Shown here: positions 44,650 through 55,824 of the stretch, in pieces | How positions within the stretch are numbered: position 1 is the stretch's first letter | Layout: the number at the start of each line of letters is the position of its first letter | Assembly: GCF_009467805.1 (NCBI RefSeq) | Contig: NZ_WIAY01000003.1 | Location: 1-64,000 of the forward strand | Direction of reading: 5' to 3' | DNA: 64,000 nt | Origin: Stenotrophomonas nematodicola | GTDB taxonomy: Bacteria; Pseudomonadota; Gammaproteobacteria; Xanthomonadales; Xanthomonadaceae | Position numbers and translations under genes: made by a program | The notes under the pieces: generated by a model | Seen by the model: the letters and a program-made list of their open reading frames with translations, nothing else | Database searches by the model: none | Told to the model about the DNA's origin: nothing

Positions 44650-45606
44650 ATGAACCTACGTGATCTGAAGTATCTTGTGGCCCTGGCCGACCATCGCCAC
44701 TTCGGCCGCGCCGCTGCCGCCTGTTTCGTCAGCCAACCCACGCTTTCCACCCAGATCCGCAAGCTGGAGGACGAGCTGGGGTTGCCACTGGTCGAGCGTG
44801 CGCCGCGAAAGGTCATGCTGACCCCGGCCGGCGTGGAAGCGGCAGCGCGTGCACGCACGATCGTTGCCGAAGTAGAGCAGATGAAAGAGGCTGCACGACG
44901 CAGCCGCGACCCTGAAGCGGGCACCGTTCGTCTGGGCATCTTCCCGACCCTTGGCCCGTACCTGTTGCCGCACGTCATCCCCAACATCCGCGAGCGCTTC
45001 CCGCACCTGGAACTGCTCCTGGTGGAAGAGAAAAGCGACGAGCTGCTGACCCGCCTGCGCGAAGGCAAGCTGGATGCGGCCCTGCTGGCGCTGCCGCTGG
45101 ACGATGACCAGCTGCACGCCGAGTTCCTGTTCGAGGAACCGTTCCTGCTGGCGGTATCGGGCAAGCATCCGCTGGCACGGCGCCACCACCTGGATGTGCA
45201 GGAGCTGTCGGCGCAGAAGCTGCTGCTGCTCGAAGACGGCCACTGCCTGCGCGACCAGGCGCTGGCGGTGTGCCGCCTGTTCGGTGCCAACGAAAAATCC
45301 GAGTTCCGTGCCACCAGCCTGGAGACCCTGCGCCAGATGGTGGCCGCCGATGTGGGCATCACTCTGATGCCGACGCTGTCGGTCAAGCCGCCGGTACCGC
45401 GGTCGGAGAACATCCGCCTGCTGGATTTCAACGGCGACGACCGCCCCAGCCGTCGCATCGCGATGGCCTGGCGCCGCAGCTCGGCCATGAGCGGCTTCCT
45501 GGATCAGCTCGCCCAGCAGTTCAAGCGGTTGCCGCAGGAGCTGTTCACGCTGCAGGCCGGCGACAGCGGCGTGCTGCCGGCCGTCGTCCCGCAGCGGCCG
45601 GCCTGA
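44650..45606 (+). CDS. oxyR: Hydrogen-peroxide sensor regulator OxyR
   Basis: A 318-residue LysR-family regulator. The helix-turn-helix is in HFGRAAAACFVSQPTLSTQ. The peroxide-sensing cysteines are in GHCLRDQALAVC, nine residues apart as Cys199/Cys208 of E. coli OxyR. LRQMVAADVGITLMPTLSV closes the sensor domain. Third gene of ahpC-ahpF-oxyR, 89 bp after ahpF, so it is likely to control its own operon through the site at 42142. Confidence 0.97.
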   Translation: MNLRDLKYLVALADHRHFGRAAAACFVSQPTLSTQIRKLEDELGLPLVERAPRKVMLTPAGVEAAARARTIVAEVEQMKEAARRSRDPEAGTVRLGIFPTLGPYLLPHVIPNIRERFPHLELLLVEEKSDELLTRLREGKLDAALLALPLDDDQLHAEFLFEEPFLLAVSGKHPLARRHHLDVQELSAQKLLLLEDGHCLRDQALAVCRLFGANEKSEFRATSLETLRQMVAADVGITLMPTLSVKPPVPRSENIRLLDFNGDDRPSRRIAMAWRRSSAMSGFLDQLAQQFKRLPQELFTLQAGDSGVLPAVVPQRPA

Positions 45607-45683
45607 GGCTGGCTGAACCACCCGACGGGCAGGTGGATCGGCACGGGTCGCATCCGCCTGCGATTGTCAGCACAATAGAACCA

Positions 45684-45709
45684 GGCGGCGCCAGCAGGCG
45701 CCGCCTTTT
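45684..45709 (+). terminator. Terminator of the ahpC-ahpF-oxyR operon
   Basis: GGCGGCGCC pairs with GGCGCCGCC around AGCA, followed by TTTT. It lies 77 nt past the oxyR stop and 36 nt before rnk. Confidence 0.85.
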
Positions 45710-45745
45710 GCATGGGCCATTCACAAATACGCAAGGAGCTTCACC

Positions 45746-46150
45746 ATGTCCACATCCAGCGGACTGCCGCCGTCGATCATTGTTTCCAGCCACGATATGG
45801 ATCGCCTGGAAGCCATGCTTGACTCCCCCGCCGTCGGCCAGACGCCGGCCGCGCTCGCGCTTGCCCAGGAGCTCAACCGTGCCACGGTGGTGGCAGCGGA
45901 CGCGATGCCCGCAGGCACCGTCATGATGCATTCGCGCGTGGAGTGCGAAGATGAGCTGCAGAACGAAAAGCACGTCCTGACGCTGGTCTACCCCCGCGAA
46001 GCCGACGTGGAACAGGGCAAGGTCTCGATCCTTGCGCCGGTGGGCACCGCCCTGCTGGGCCTGTCGGTCGGCCAGAGCATGGACTGGGATGCCCCGGGCG
46101 GCCGCAAGCTGCGCCTGCGCGTCACCGCCGTCCACAACCCGAATTCCTGA
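45746..46150 (+). CDS. rnk: Regulator of nucleoside diphosphate kinase (Rnk)
   Basis: A 134-residue protein with an N-terminal coiled part (DMDRLEAMLDSP) and a GreA/GreB-like C-terminal FKBP-fold domain: MMHSRVECEDELQNEKHVLTLVYPREADVEQGKVSIL in two parts, then PVGTALLGLSVGQSMDW. Rnk binds RNA polymerase and affects NDK level. It follows the oxyR terminator and comes before transaldolase. Confidence 0.9.
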   Translation: MSTSSGLPPSIIVSSHDMDRLEAMLDSPAVGQTPAALALAQELNRATVVAADAMPAGTVMMHSRVECEDELQNEKHVLTLVYPREADVEQGKVSILAPVGTALLGLSVGQSMDWDAPGGRKLRLRVTAVHNPNS

Positions 46151-46198
46151 ACCGCGCTGCGTTGCGCGCCGGTTCTTCCGTCCCCTCCAGGAGTGGCA

Positions 46199-47161
46199 AT
46201 GAACACCGTTTCTCCGTCCAAACTCACCCAGCTGCGTGATCTCTCCGTCGTCGTGGCCGATACCGGCGACTACGAGGCGATCAAGCGCTTGAAGCCGGTC
46301 GACTGCACGACCAACCCGACGCTGGTGAAGAAGGCGCTGGACCTGCCGGTGTACGCGGACCTGATCGAACGCGAGCTGGCCTGGGGCCGTGAGCAGACCG
46401 GCGAGCGCGAGACCATCGTGCATGCCGTCGCCGACCGTCTCACCGTGGGCGTGGGCACGCTGCTGAGCACGCTGGTGCCGGGCCGGGTGTCGACCGAAGT
46501 CGATGCCGACCAGGCCCACGACACGGCGGCCACGGTGACCAAGGCACGCCAGTTCATCGCGATGTACGAGGCCGCCGGCGTGCCGCGCAGCAAGGTGCTG
46601 ATCAAGATCGCCGCGACCTGGGCCGGCGTGGAAGCCGCGCGCCAGCTGCAGAGCGAAGGCATCGACTGCAACCTGACGCTGATCTTCAATCCGACCCAGG
46701 CGCTGGCCTGCAGCGAGGCCGGCGCGTTCCTGATTTCGCCGTTCGTCGGCCGCATCCTGGATTGGTACGTCGCCAACGGGCAGACCCCGGCCACGATCGA
46801 CGACGATCCGGGCGTGGTGTTCGTGCGCGGCGTCTACGCCGAGTTCAAGCGCCGCGGCTCGCCGACGGTGGTGATGGGCGCGTCGTTCCGTTCGACGGCG
46901 CAGATCGAGGCACTGGCCGGGTGCGACCGCCTGACCATCTCGCCGGACCTGCTGGAGAAGCTGGACGCCGACCACGGCGACCTGCCGCGCAGGCTCGTCG
47001 CCGGCGCGGTCGAAGCGGTCACCGCGCCGCCGATCGACGCCACCCGGTTCGCGACCGACCTGGCCGCCGACCCGATGGCCACCGAGAAGCTGGCCGCCGG
47101 CATCGATGCGTTCGCCAAGGACCTGGAGGCACTGCGCCAGACGATCCGCGACCGGCTGTAA
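46199..47161 (+). CDS. tal: Transaldolase
   Basis: A 320-residue pentose-phosphate enzyme that moves dihydroxyacetone units. [14 protein letters not shown] near 36-49, [12 protein letters not shown], and [15 protein letters not shown] carrying the Schiff-base lysine mark the classical TalB type. ATG 46199 has AGGAG 7 nt upstream; GTG 46193 is less likely. Terminator follows at 47193. Confidence 0.96.
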   Translation: MNTVSPSKLTQLRDLSVVVADTGDYEAIKRLKPVDCTTNPTLVKKALDLPVYADLIERELAWGREQTGERETIVHAVADRLTVGVGTLLSTLVPGRVSTEVDADQAHDTAATVTKARQFIAMYEAAGVPRSKVLIKIAATWAGVEAARQLQSEGIDCNLTLIFNPTQALACSEAGAFLISPFVGRILDWYVANGQTPATIDDDPGVVFVRGVYAEFKRRGSPTVVMGASFRSTAQIEALAGCDRLTISPDLLEKLDADHGDLPRRLVAGAVEAVTAPPIDATRFATDLAADPMATEKLAAGIDAFAKDLEALRQTIRDRL

Positions 47162-47192
47162 GCGGCGTGTTGTTCGGGTGGTTCAAGGACGG

Positions 47193-47230
47193 GACGGATG
47201 CAGTGATTGCATGCGTCCGGCTTCTTTTTT
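47193..47230 (+). terminator. Terminator of transaldolase
   Basis: GACGGATGCA pairs with TGCATGCGTC with one mismatch around GTGAT, followed after CGGCTTC by a TTTTTT tract. Confidence 0.75.
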
Positions 47231-47435
47231 GAGATCCTGGCAACAGCGGCGCTTTGGTTCATATCGGCCGGGGCAGCCGGCGCGCCGCCCCCATGCATGA
47301 TCGCGAGGCGGCCAGGAAAACGTGGTGCCGGCCGCTGGCCGGCTCCCCGGAAGAATTCATCGGGTGCGGTAACGAAGACGCCGTTGACGTTGACGTTGCA
47401 TCGGCTCTTCCCGTGGCAACCAGCCAACCATCAAA
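47231..47435. other. Gene-free stretch between tal and msrA
   Basis: No open frame with coding character or RNA is seen. GTTGAC is repeated near 47380-47396, and a GCCGGCC-type hairpin lies near 47327-47343. The repeats at 47436 and 47589 follow. Confidence 0.45.
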
Positions 47436-47539
47436 GGCGGGTCGGGGCGGGTTTGCGGGGGAATGAGCAGCATGGATGCTGCGACTTAGCCTCCACGGAC
47501 GGATTCACGGCGTCCCCCGCAAACCCGCACCGTCCCGCC
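47436..47539. repeat. 104-bp palindromic intergenic element (ERIC/MITE-like)
   Basis: 27-bp terminal inverted arms, 47436-47462 and 47513-47539, pair at 25 of 27 positions; the inner 16 bp (GCGGGTTTGCGGGGGA) are perfect. An inner stem GCAGCAT-GG-ATGCTGC lies at 47467-47482. The whole could fold as one long hairpin. The layout recalls the palindromic intergenic repeats of gammaproteobacteria; I cannot name the family. Confidence 0.65.
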
Positions 47540-47588
47540 AACGCCAGGGAACCATTGGCAACGGGCTGTTGGCCAAACTGCATGAAGC

Positions 47589-47607
47589 AGCCGGGCAGAG
47601 CCCGGCT

Positions 47608-47611
<4 letters not shown>
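47589..47611 (-). repeat. GTAG-headed SMAG/REP element overlapping the msrA stop
   Basis: On the minus strand GTAGAGCCGGGCTCTGCCCGGCT-type sequence starts at 47611. Its TAG (47610-47608) is the stop codon of msrA. The same subtype as 37095 and the 18242 array. Confidence 0.75.
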
Positions 47612-48279
<668 letters not shown>

Positions 48280-48288
48280 GGCGGTCTC

Positions 48289-48555
48289 CTAGGCCGGCAA
48301 GAGACCGGCGCTTTCGTCATCGTCGAATATGGGGTCGTGCTGCGGTCCGCCCAAGTCCAGGCCGGCCACGATCGCCTCGGCCTCCGGGCGGGCCAGGTCC
48401 GGCACGCAGACCCGCAGCACTCCGAACAGCGGCAGCTCGCCCATGCCGCCCAGCAGTGATTCGCCGAACACGAAGGCCGGAATGCCGGCGTCCTCCAGGG
48501 CATGCTTGACCAGGTGGGCATCGAACAGGTTGTCGGCCTGGTAGATCACGTGCAT
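48289..48555 (-). CDS. DUF2007 family protein
   Basis: An 88-residue protein starting MHVIYQADNLFDAHLVKHAL. This alpha-beta start, the glycine-rich GESLLGGMGELP and VCVPDLARPEAEAIV fit the DUF2007 (putative signal-transducing, PII-like fold) family. It ends 9 nt before msrA, whose ribosome-binding site overlaps its stop, so the two are coupled. Function unknown. Confidence 0.82.
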   Translation of the reverse strand: MHVIYQADNLFDAHLVKHALEDAGIPAFVFGESLLGGMGELPLFGVLRVCVPDLARPEAEAIVAGLDLGGPQHDPIFDDDESAGLLPA

Positions 48556-48630
48556 GGGCGGGCTCCGGCGGGGTCGGCCCAGCATACCCCCGAGGGCTGA
48601 AGCCGTGCCGACCAACCGTCGGCACCTGCC

Positions 48631-48661
48631 GTTTAGCCTGTCGCCGTGCGACAGGCTAAAC
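48631..48661. promoter_or_regulatory. Perfect 13-bp inverted repeat in the glnS leader
   Basis: GTTTAGCCTGTCG and CGACAGGCTAAAC flank CCGTG, 38 nt before the glnS ATG. It may be an operator, a leader hairpin or an attenuator; the tail TGTTGGTCTTTCTG is not a clean U tract. A REP-like hairpin GTGCCGACC/GTCGGCAC lies just upstream at 48604-48624. Confidence 0.5.
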
Positions 48662-48699
48662 TGTTGGTCTTTCTGCCTTTCAGACTGCGACCGCGCATC

Positions 48700-50448
<1,749 letters not shown>

Positions 50449-50644
50449 GCCATCCGCGCCGGTGCCTGGCACCGGCCTCCGTCCAGCGGCGCCCTGCACC
50501 GGCAGGGCATCCGCCCCGGCATCCCCGCAACCGGCGCACCCTCGGCGCCGGCAGGCCCGTGGCCGCGTTCAGCGCGGACACGGCATCCCTACGCACGGCC
50601 CGATACACTGCCGCTGCTCCATCCCAGAAGAGGCCCACGCCCCG

Positions 50645-51205
50645 ATGCTGTACGCGCAAGTCCACCTCACCCTGCCCGCCTGGATCCACGACCGGATCGA
50701 TCTCAGCCGCGCCTATCCCGGCGATGCCGACAAGGTCGCGCTGGCGATCGAGCTGTCGCGCCTGAATGTCGAGGCGCAGACCGGCGGTCCGTTCGGCGCG
50801 GTGGTGTTCGGCCCGGACGACCGCGTCATCGCCGCCGGCGTCAACCGCGTGGTGCCGCACAACACCTCGCTGGCGCATGCCGAAAACATGGCCTACATGC
50901 TGGCCCAGCAGCGCCTGCAGACCCCGCGGTTGAACGACGTACTGAGCCCGGTCACGCTCGCCACGTCGTCCCAGCCCTGTTGCCAGTGCTATGGCGCGAC
51001 CGTATGGGCCGGCATTGACCGCCTGCTGATCGGTGCCAGCGCACAGGATGTGGAAGAACTCACCGCGTTCGACGAAGGTCCACTGCCGGCAGACTGGGTG
51101 GGCGAGCTCAACCAGCGCGGCATCGAGGTTGTGCGCGACATCGAGCGCGACGCGGCGCGCGCCGTGCTGCGCCAGTACGGGGAGACCAACGGTGCGCATT
51201 ACTGA
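50645..51205 (+). CDS. Nucleoside/guanine deaminase family zinc enzyme
   Basis: A 186-residue cytidine-deaminase-fold protein. The zinc site is complete: HAEN near 80 and SQPCCQCYG near 110 (PCxxC). GGPFGAVVFGPDDRVIAAGVNRV precedes it. The guanine-deaminase/TadA-like group is the best match, with an extended C terminus. AGAGG lies upstream of ATG 50645. It comes 24 bp before rlmM and may be co-transcribed. Substrate not decided. Confidence 0.82.
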   Translation: MLYAQVHLTLPAWIHDRIDLSRAYPGDADKVALAIELSRLNVEAQTGGPFGAVVFGPDDRVIAAGVNRVVPHNTSLAHAENMAYMLAQQRLQTPRLNDVLSPVTLATSSQPCCQCYGATVWAGIDRLLIGASAQDVEELTAFDEGPLPADWVGELNQRGIEVVRDIERDAARAVLRQYGETNGAHY

Positions 51206-51229
51206 CCGCCGCGCTTCGGGCGCGATTCG

Positions 51230-52276
51230 ATGACCGGCCTGCTGTGTCTGTGCCGCCAGGGCTTCGAGCCTGAACTGGCCGCTGAACTGTCCGAGCGCGC
51301 CGCCCATGCGGGCATCGCCGGGTATGCGCGTACCCAGCGCAACGATGGCTACGTGCTGTTCGCCACCGGGGAAGGCGCCGCCCTGTCCAAGGCGTTGCCG
51401 TGGCGTTCGCTCATCTTCGCGCGGCAGAAGCTGGTGGTGCTGGCCGAGCTGCCGCAGCTGGACGCGGCCGACCGCATCACCCCGATCATGGCCGCGCTGC
51501 AGGGCCAGCAGCGGTTCGGTGACATGTGGGTGGAGCACCCGGATTCCGATGAAGGCAAGCCCTTGGCCGGCCTGGCCCGCGCGTTCGGCAATGCGCTGCG
51601 CCCCGCACTGCGCAAGGCCGGCCTGTTGACCGACAAGGCCAACACCGCACTGCCGCGCCTGCACATCGTGTTCGTGGACGGGCGCCATGCCTTTGTCTGC
51701 GTCGCCGACACCCGCGACAGCGCGCCGTGGGCGCTGGGCATCCCGCGCCTGAAACTGCTGCCCGATGCGCCCTCGCGCTCGGCACTGAAGCTGGATGAGG
51801 CGCTGCTCACCCTGATGACGCCGGAAGAGCGCGAGAAGCTGGTGGTGCCGGGCATGCGCGCGGCCGACCTTGGCGCCGCACCCGGCGGCTGGACCTGGGT
51901 GTTGACCCGCCAGCACGTCCACGTGATCAGCGTCGACAACGGCCCGCTGCGCGACCATGTGCTGGAGACCGGCCTGGTCGAGCACCTGCGCGCCGACGGC
52001 TTCCACTGGCAGCCGGAGACGCCGCTGGACTGGATGGTCTGCGACATGGTCGAACAACCGCGCCGGGTCGCCGAACGCATGGCCACCTGGTTCCGCGAGG
52101 GCTGGTGCCGGCATGCGATCTTCAACCTCAAGCTGCCGATGAAGAAGCGCTGGGACGAGACCCGCATGTGTCTGGAGCTGTTCCAGGCGCAGGCAGACAA
52201 GCCGCTGGTGGTGCGTGCCAAGCAGCTGTACCACGACCGCGAGGAAATCACGGTGCTGGCGTCGCCGTTGCGCTGA
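51230..52276 (+). CDS. rlmM: 23S rRNA 2'-O-ribose C2498 methyltransferase RlmM
   Basis: A 348-residue SAM methyltransferase. The N-terminal THUMP-like part starts GLLCLCRQGFEPELAAEL. MRAADLGAAPGGWTWVLTRQ near 208-226 is the SAM site. DWMVCDMVEQP and NLKLPMKKRWDE carry the K-D-K-E residues of Rossmann-fold 2'-O-methylases. The length and motifs match E. coli RlmM. Confidence 0.94.
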   Translation: MTGLLCLCRQGFEPELAAELSERAAHAGIAGYARTQRNDGYVLFATGEGAALSKALPWRSLIFARQKLVVLAELPQLDAADRITPIMAALQGQQRFGDMWVEHPDSDEGKPLAGLARAFGNALRPALRKAGLLTDKANTALPRLHIVFVDGRHAFVCVADTRDSAPWALGIPRLKLLPDAPSRSALKLDEALLTLMTPEEREKLVVPGMRAADLGAAPGGWTWVLTRQHVHVISVDNGPLRDHVLETGLVEHLRADGFHWQPETPLDWMVCDMVEQPRRVAERMATWFREGWCRHAIFNLKLPMKKRWDETRMCLELFQAQADKPLVVRAKQLYHDREEITVLASPLR

Positions 52277-52310
52277 CCCGCGCGGCGGCCCCCTTTTCTT
52301 GGAGATCGCG

Positions 52311-52703
52311 ATGCGACGTCTTTACAGCCTGGTCCTGTTTCTGTGGGTGCCAGGCGTAGTGTTTGCCCAGACCCCTGCTCCGCCGCCGGCCATCAGCGAA
52401 CCGCTGCGCGACGTGCCGGTCAGCGTGCGCACCCAGCCGCTGGCACAGGGCAAGGTCACCCATCAGGTGACGCTGCCTGCGCCGGCCGGCGAGGCCGAGA
52501 TCACCGTGCGGTCGGTGCAGCCGGTGGCCGTGATTGGCCAGTACCGGTTTGCTGTTCAGGCACTGGACAGCGATGGCGACGGTTTCATCAGCCGCGAGGA
52601 GGCACAGGCCAATCCCGCGCTGGCCGATGAATTCAGCGCCCTGGATGTAAAGCGTCGCGGCAAGCTCGACCGCGCCGACCTTGCCGGCTGGCTGGCCGAC
52701 TAG
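52311..52703 (+). CDS. Exported EF-hand domain protein
   Basis: A 130-residue protein with a signal peptide (about 1-19, ending VVFAQ). A canonical EF-hand calcium loop, DSDGDGFISREE, lies near 87-98; a second helix-loop-helix with DVKRRGKLDRAD is degenerate. GGAG lies 6 nt before ATG. It follows rlmM by 34 bp. Likely a periplasmic calcium-binding protein; partner unknown. Confidence 0.78.
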   Translation: MRRLYSLVLFLWVPGVVFAQTPAPPPAISEPLRDVPVSVRTQPLAQGKVTHQVTLPAPAGEAEITVRSVQPVAVIGQYRFAVQALDSDGDGFISREEAQANPALADEFSALDVKRRGKLDRADLAGWLAD

Positions 52704-52725
52704 GCCCCCGCTCACGCGGCCGGCG

Positions 52726-53901
52726 TCACACCCCGGCCGCGCGCTTCCAGAACATCGATACCAGTGGCGGCAGCTTGCCGGCACACCCCAGCGCGCGGCC
52801 GCGCGCCAGGGTGAGATGCATCTCATCGTTGGAGAACACCGTGTTGATGGCATCGAAGCCATAGGCGGCGACGGTGTTCTCGCTGCGTCGTTCGCGTGCC
52901 CACCGCTGCAGCCGGTGCGGCGACATCCCGTCCTGGCGGCGCTGCCGCGCATCGCGGAACAGGGCGCGCAGCGCGGCCACATCGCGCAGGCCCAGATTCA
53001 CCCCCTGCCCGGCCAGCGGATGCACCACGTGTGCCGCATCGCCCAGTGCGAGGATGCGGCCGGTCATGTAGGCGGTCGCCAACTGGCGGCGCAACGGGAA
53101 GGCCACACGCCGCGAGGCCGGCTTCATCCACCCGAGTCGACCGGCGAAGGCCGCAGTCAGTTCCTGCCCGAACGCCGCGTCGCCCAGGGCCAGCACACGC
53201 TCGGCCTCTGCGTCGGGCAAGGTCCAGACGATCGAACTGCGGTGGGTACCGATCGGCAGTACGGCCAGCGGACCGGTCACCAGGAAACGCTGCCAGGCCG
53301 TGGCCTCGTTGTCGTGTTCGGTGTCCACATAGGCCACCACGCCGCGCTGGCCGTAGTCCTGGCGGGCGACCTCCAGCCCCGCCAGCCGGCGCAACGTGGA
53401 CTCGGCGCCATCGGCGGCGATGGCCAGCGAAGACTCCAGGCGACGGCCGTCCTCCAGCCGCAGCCGCACGCCCTGTGCGTCCTGCTCCAGTGCTTCCACG
53501 CGCGCGGGACAGCAGACCTCCACGCCAGCCGCCGGCAGCGCCGCCCACAGGCGGTCGACCAGCAGATCGTTCTCGACGATCCAGCCCAGTTGCGGCCGGC
53601 CGAGGCGATCGGCATCGAACCGCAGCTCGTCGCCACCGGCCGCGTCCCAGACCCGCATGCGCCGATAGGCACACGCCCGCGCACGGCTGACCGCTGGCCA
53701 CACGCCCAGCGACTGGAGCAGCTGCGCGTTGTCGGGCGCAAACGCGTACACGCGCAGGTCCGGCTGCTGCGGCTGCCACTGTGCCGGCTCGCGTCCTTCG
53801 ACCAGGGTCACCTCCAGCCCGGCATCGGCCAGCGCCAGCGCGCAGGTCGCCCCGACCACGCCGCCGCCCACCACGATCACATCGCGCGCGCGCCGGCTCA
53901 T
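52726..53901 (-). CDS. UbiI/UbiF-type FAD monooxygenase of ubiquinone synthesis
   Basis: A 391-residue flavin hydroxylase. VIVVGGGVVGATCALALADAG binds FAD, AADGAESTLRRLAG is the DG motif, and ILALGDAAHVVHPLAGQGVNLGLRDV is the second FAD motif typical of UbiH/UbiI/UbiF. It should add one of the three hydroxyls to the ubiquinone ring in the cytoplasmic membrane-associated complex. Which position is not clear from sequence. Its start overlaps the ubiH-like gene by 4 bp. Confidence 0.88.
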   Translation of the reverse strand: MSRRARDVIVVGGGVVGATCALALADAGLEVTLVEGREPAQWQPQQPDLRVYAFAPDNAQLLQSLGVWPAVSRARACAYRRMRVWDAAGGDELRFDADRLGRPQLGWIVENDLLVDRLWAALPAAGVEVCCPARVEALEQDAQGVRLRLEDGRRLESSLAIAADGAESTLRRLAGLEVARQDYGQRGVVAYVDTEHDNEATAWQRFLVTGPLAVLPIGTHRSSIVWTLPDAEAERVLALGDAAFGQELTAAFAGRLGWMKPASRRVAFPLRRQLATAYMTGRILALGDAAHVVHPLAGQGVNLGLRDVAALRALFRDARQRRQDGMSPHRLQRWARERRSENTVAAYGFDAINTVFSNDEMHLTLARGRALGCAGKLPPLVSMFWKRAAGV

Positions 53902-55103
53902 GCGGCGCCCTCCCGGCACAGCGCCGGCACCTCGCCGCGGAACCCCATCGCGCCGCCGACCAGCATCGACTGCATCGGCGTGGCCTGCGCGGCCAGCAGG
54001 CCGAGGCTGCGCAACGGCCGCATCAACGGCGCCGGGTTGCTGGTCAGCCGGGCCAGCCCACCGGAGAAGGCGATGGTCTGCGCGCGGTCTTCCGCGCGGC
54101 GGGCCACGTGCGCGGCCAAGAGGGCATCGCTGCCCGGATCACCGGCAGCGCCCACCAGTTCGGCCAGGGTCAGCGCATCGCGCAGGCCCAGATTGAAGCC
54201 CTGCGCGCCGAGCGGGTGGATGGTCTGCGCGGCATTGCCCAGCAGCACCGCCCGCTCATCCACCAGCGACTGCGCCAGTACCTGGATCAGCGGGTAGGCG
54301 CTGCGCGGGCCGCTCTCCAGCAGCCGTCCGGCCCGCCAGCCGATCGCGTCCTGCAGGCGCTGCAGCCAGGCGGCATCGTCCAGCGCCAGTACCGCCTCGG
54401 CCTGCGCGCGGGCCACCCCGTGCACCGCACCGTAGTGGCGGTCGCCGCGCGGCAGCAGCGCCGTGGGGCCGGTGTCGGTGAAACGCTCGTAGGCCGTGCC
54501 GTCCGGCGCGCGCGCCGCGCGTACCCGTGCGACGAACAGGGTCTGCTCGAAATCATGATCGTCCACGCCGATGCCCAGCGCGTCGCGGACGCCGCTGCGG
54601 GTGCCATCGGCGCCGACCACCAGCCGCGCCAGCAGGCAGCGCTCGCCGCCGTCATCGGCGATGAAGACCTGGCGGTGGCCGTCGACCGTTTCGCCAAGGC
54701 GGATGAAGCGGGCCGGCCGGTAGCGGGTCAGGCGGGTCAGTTCGTCCAGGCGGATTTCCAGCGCCTGGCCGAAATCACGCGCCACCACCACCTGACCGAA
54801 CCACGGGCGCTGGTACTGCGCCGCCTCCATCTGCACGCGGCCGAAATCGCCCGCGCGGCTGACGTGGATGCGGGTGATCGCGCCGGTGCCGGTGGCCAGC
54901 CGCTGCATCACGCCCAATGCGGTCAACGCGTTGATCGTGGCGGCGGCAAAACTCAGGTTGCGCTGGTCGAACACGGCCGGCAGCGTCCCCGCAGGCGTAG
55001 CTTCCACCAGGCCGACGTCGCGTCCGGCGCGGTCCAGCGCGATGGCCAGACTGGCACCGACCAGCCCACCGCCTACGATCACCACATCATGTCGTTCACT
55101 CAT
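53898..55103 (-). CDS. ubiH: UbiH-type FAD monooxygenase (2-octaprenyl-6-methoxyphenol hydroxylase)
   Basis: A 401-residue flavin hydroxylase of ubiquinone synthesis. VVIVGGGLVGASLAIALDRAG is the FAD fold. FDQRNLSFAAATINALTALGV is close to the substrate-side block of UbiH. VVGADGTRSGVRDALG is the DG motif, and LLGNAAQTIHPLGAQGFNLGLRDAL the GN/D motif that favours UbiH. The start MSERHDVV is chosen over an upstream in-frame ATG. First gene of a coupled pair with the UbiI/UbiF-like gene. Confidence 0.9.
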   Translation of the reverse strand: MSERHDVVIVGGGLVGASLAIALDRAGRDVGLVEATPAGTLPAVFDQRNLSFAAATINALTALGVMQRLATGTGAITRIHVSRAGDFGRVQMEAAQYQRPWFGQVVVARDFGQALEIRLDELTRLTRYRPARFIRLGETVDGHRQVFIADDGGERCLLARLVVGADGTRSGVRDALGIGVDDHDFEQTLFVARVRAARAPDGTAYERFTDTGPTALLPRGDRHYGAVHGVARAQAEAVLALDDAAWLQRLQDAIGWRAGRLLESGPRSAYPLIQVLAQSLVDERAVLLGNAAQTIHPLGAQGFNLGLRDALTLAELVGAAGDPGSDALLAAHVARRAEDRAQTIAFSGGLARLTSNPAPLMRPLRSLGLLAAQATPMQSMLVGGAMGFRGEVPALCREGAA

Positions 55104-55225
55104 GCCGCCATGATAAGCGGCCACTGCGGTCCGCGCCGCTCCGCCGTAGCGGCCATCGTGTCCGGTGCGCCCGGCCGGGCCGGGCCGGGGCTAGAATGGA
55201 TGCTGAATCCTCTCCCGTCGCCGCC

Positions 55226-55810
55226 ATGACCTCCACCGCCCAACGCGCCTTCGTCCTGTCCGTGCTCGTGCTGCTGATGGCGGCCACACGGGTCAATCAT
55301 TTCGCCGCGACCCCGGATGCCTCATGGGCGGTGTTCTTCCTCGGCGGGTTCTACCTGCGCGCCTGGACGCGCTGGGCGTTCCCGCTGCTGATGGCGCTGG
55401 CCCTGCTGGTGGACGTACTGGTGATCCGCAGCGCCGGCATGGCCTACCTGCAGCACTACTGCGTCTCGCCGGGCACCTGGATGCTGCTGCCGGCCTACTT
55501 CGCACTGTGGGCCGGCGGCATGCTGCTGCGCCAGCACTATCGGGGCGCGAGCTGGGCGGCACTGGGCAAGGGCGCACTGCTGCTGGTGGCCGCAGTGGCG
55601 GTCTGCCACCTGTTTGCCCAAGGCGGTTTCTACTGGACCAGCGCCAACGTGTCCCAGCCGACCCTGGCCGGTTGGGCCAGCAACTACGGCGACTGGTACC
55701 TGCCCTACCTGCGCACCGCCGCGATCTACGTCGGCCTGGCCGCGGCGCTGCAGCTGGCCACCGAACAGGTGGCCAAGCTGCTGCAGGCGCGCCGCGACAT
55801 CCTGCACTGA
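55226..55810 (+). CDS. Membrane protein next to PduO-type adenosyltransferase (DUF6580-like)
   Basis: A 194-residue protein with about five or six membrane helices. The start RAFVLSVLVLLMAATRVNHF and ASWAVFFLGGFYLRAW resemble DUF6580 small membrane proteins, though I am not sure of the family. The start at 55226 (or 55196) is uncertain; neither has a strong ribosome-binding site. It lies 14 nt before the cobalamin adenosyltransferase gene, so a link with cobalamin or its precursors is possible but unproven. Confidence 0.7.
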   Translation: MTSTAQRAFVLSVLVLLMAATRVNHFAATPDASWAVFFLGGFYLRAWTRWAFPLLMALALLVDVLVIRSAGMAYLQHYCVSPGTWMLLPAYFALWAGGMLLRQHYRGASWAALGKGALLLVAAVAVCHLFAQGGFYWTSANVSQPTLAGWASNYGDWYLPYLRTAAIYVGLAAALQLATEQVAKLLQARRDILH

Positions 55811-55824
55811 GCGCCGGAGCCACC

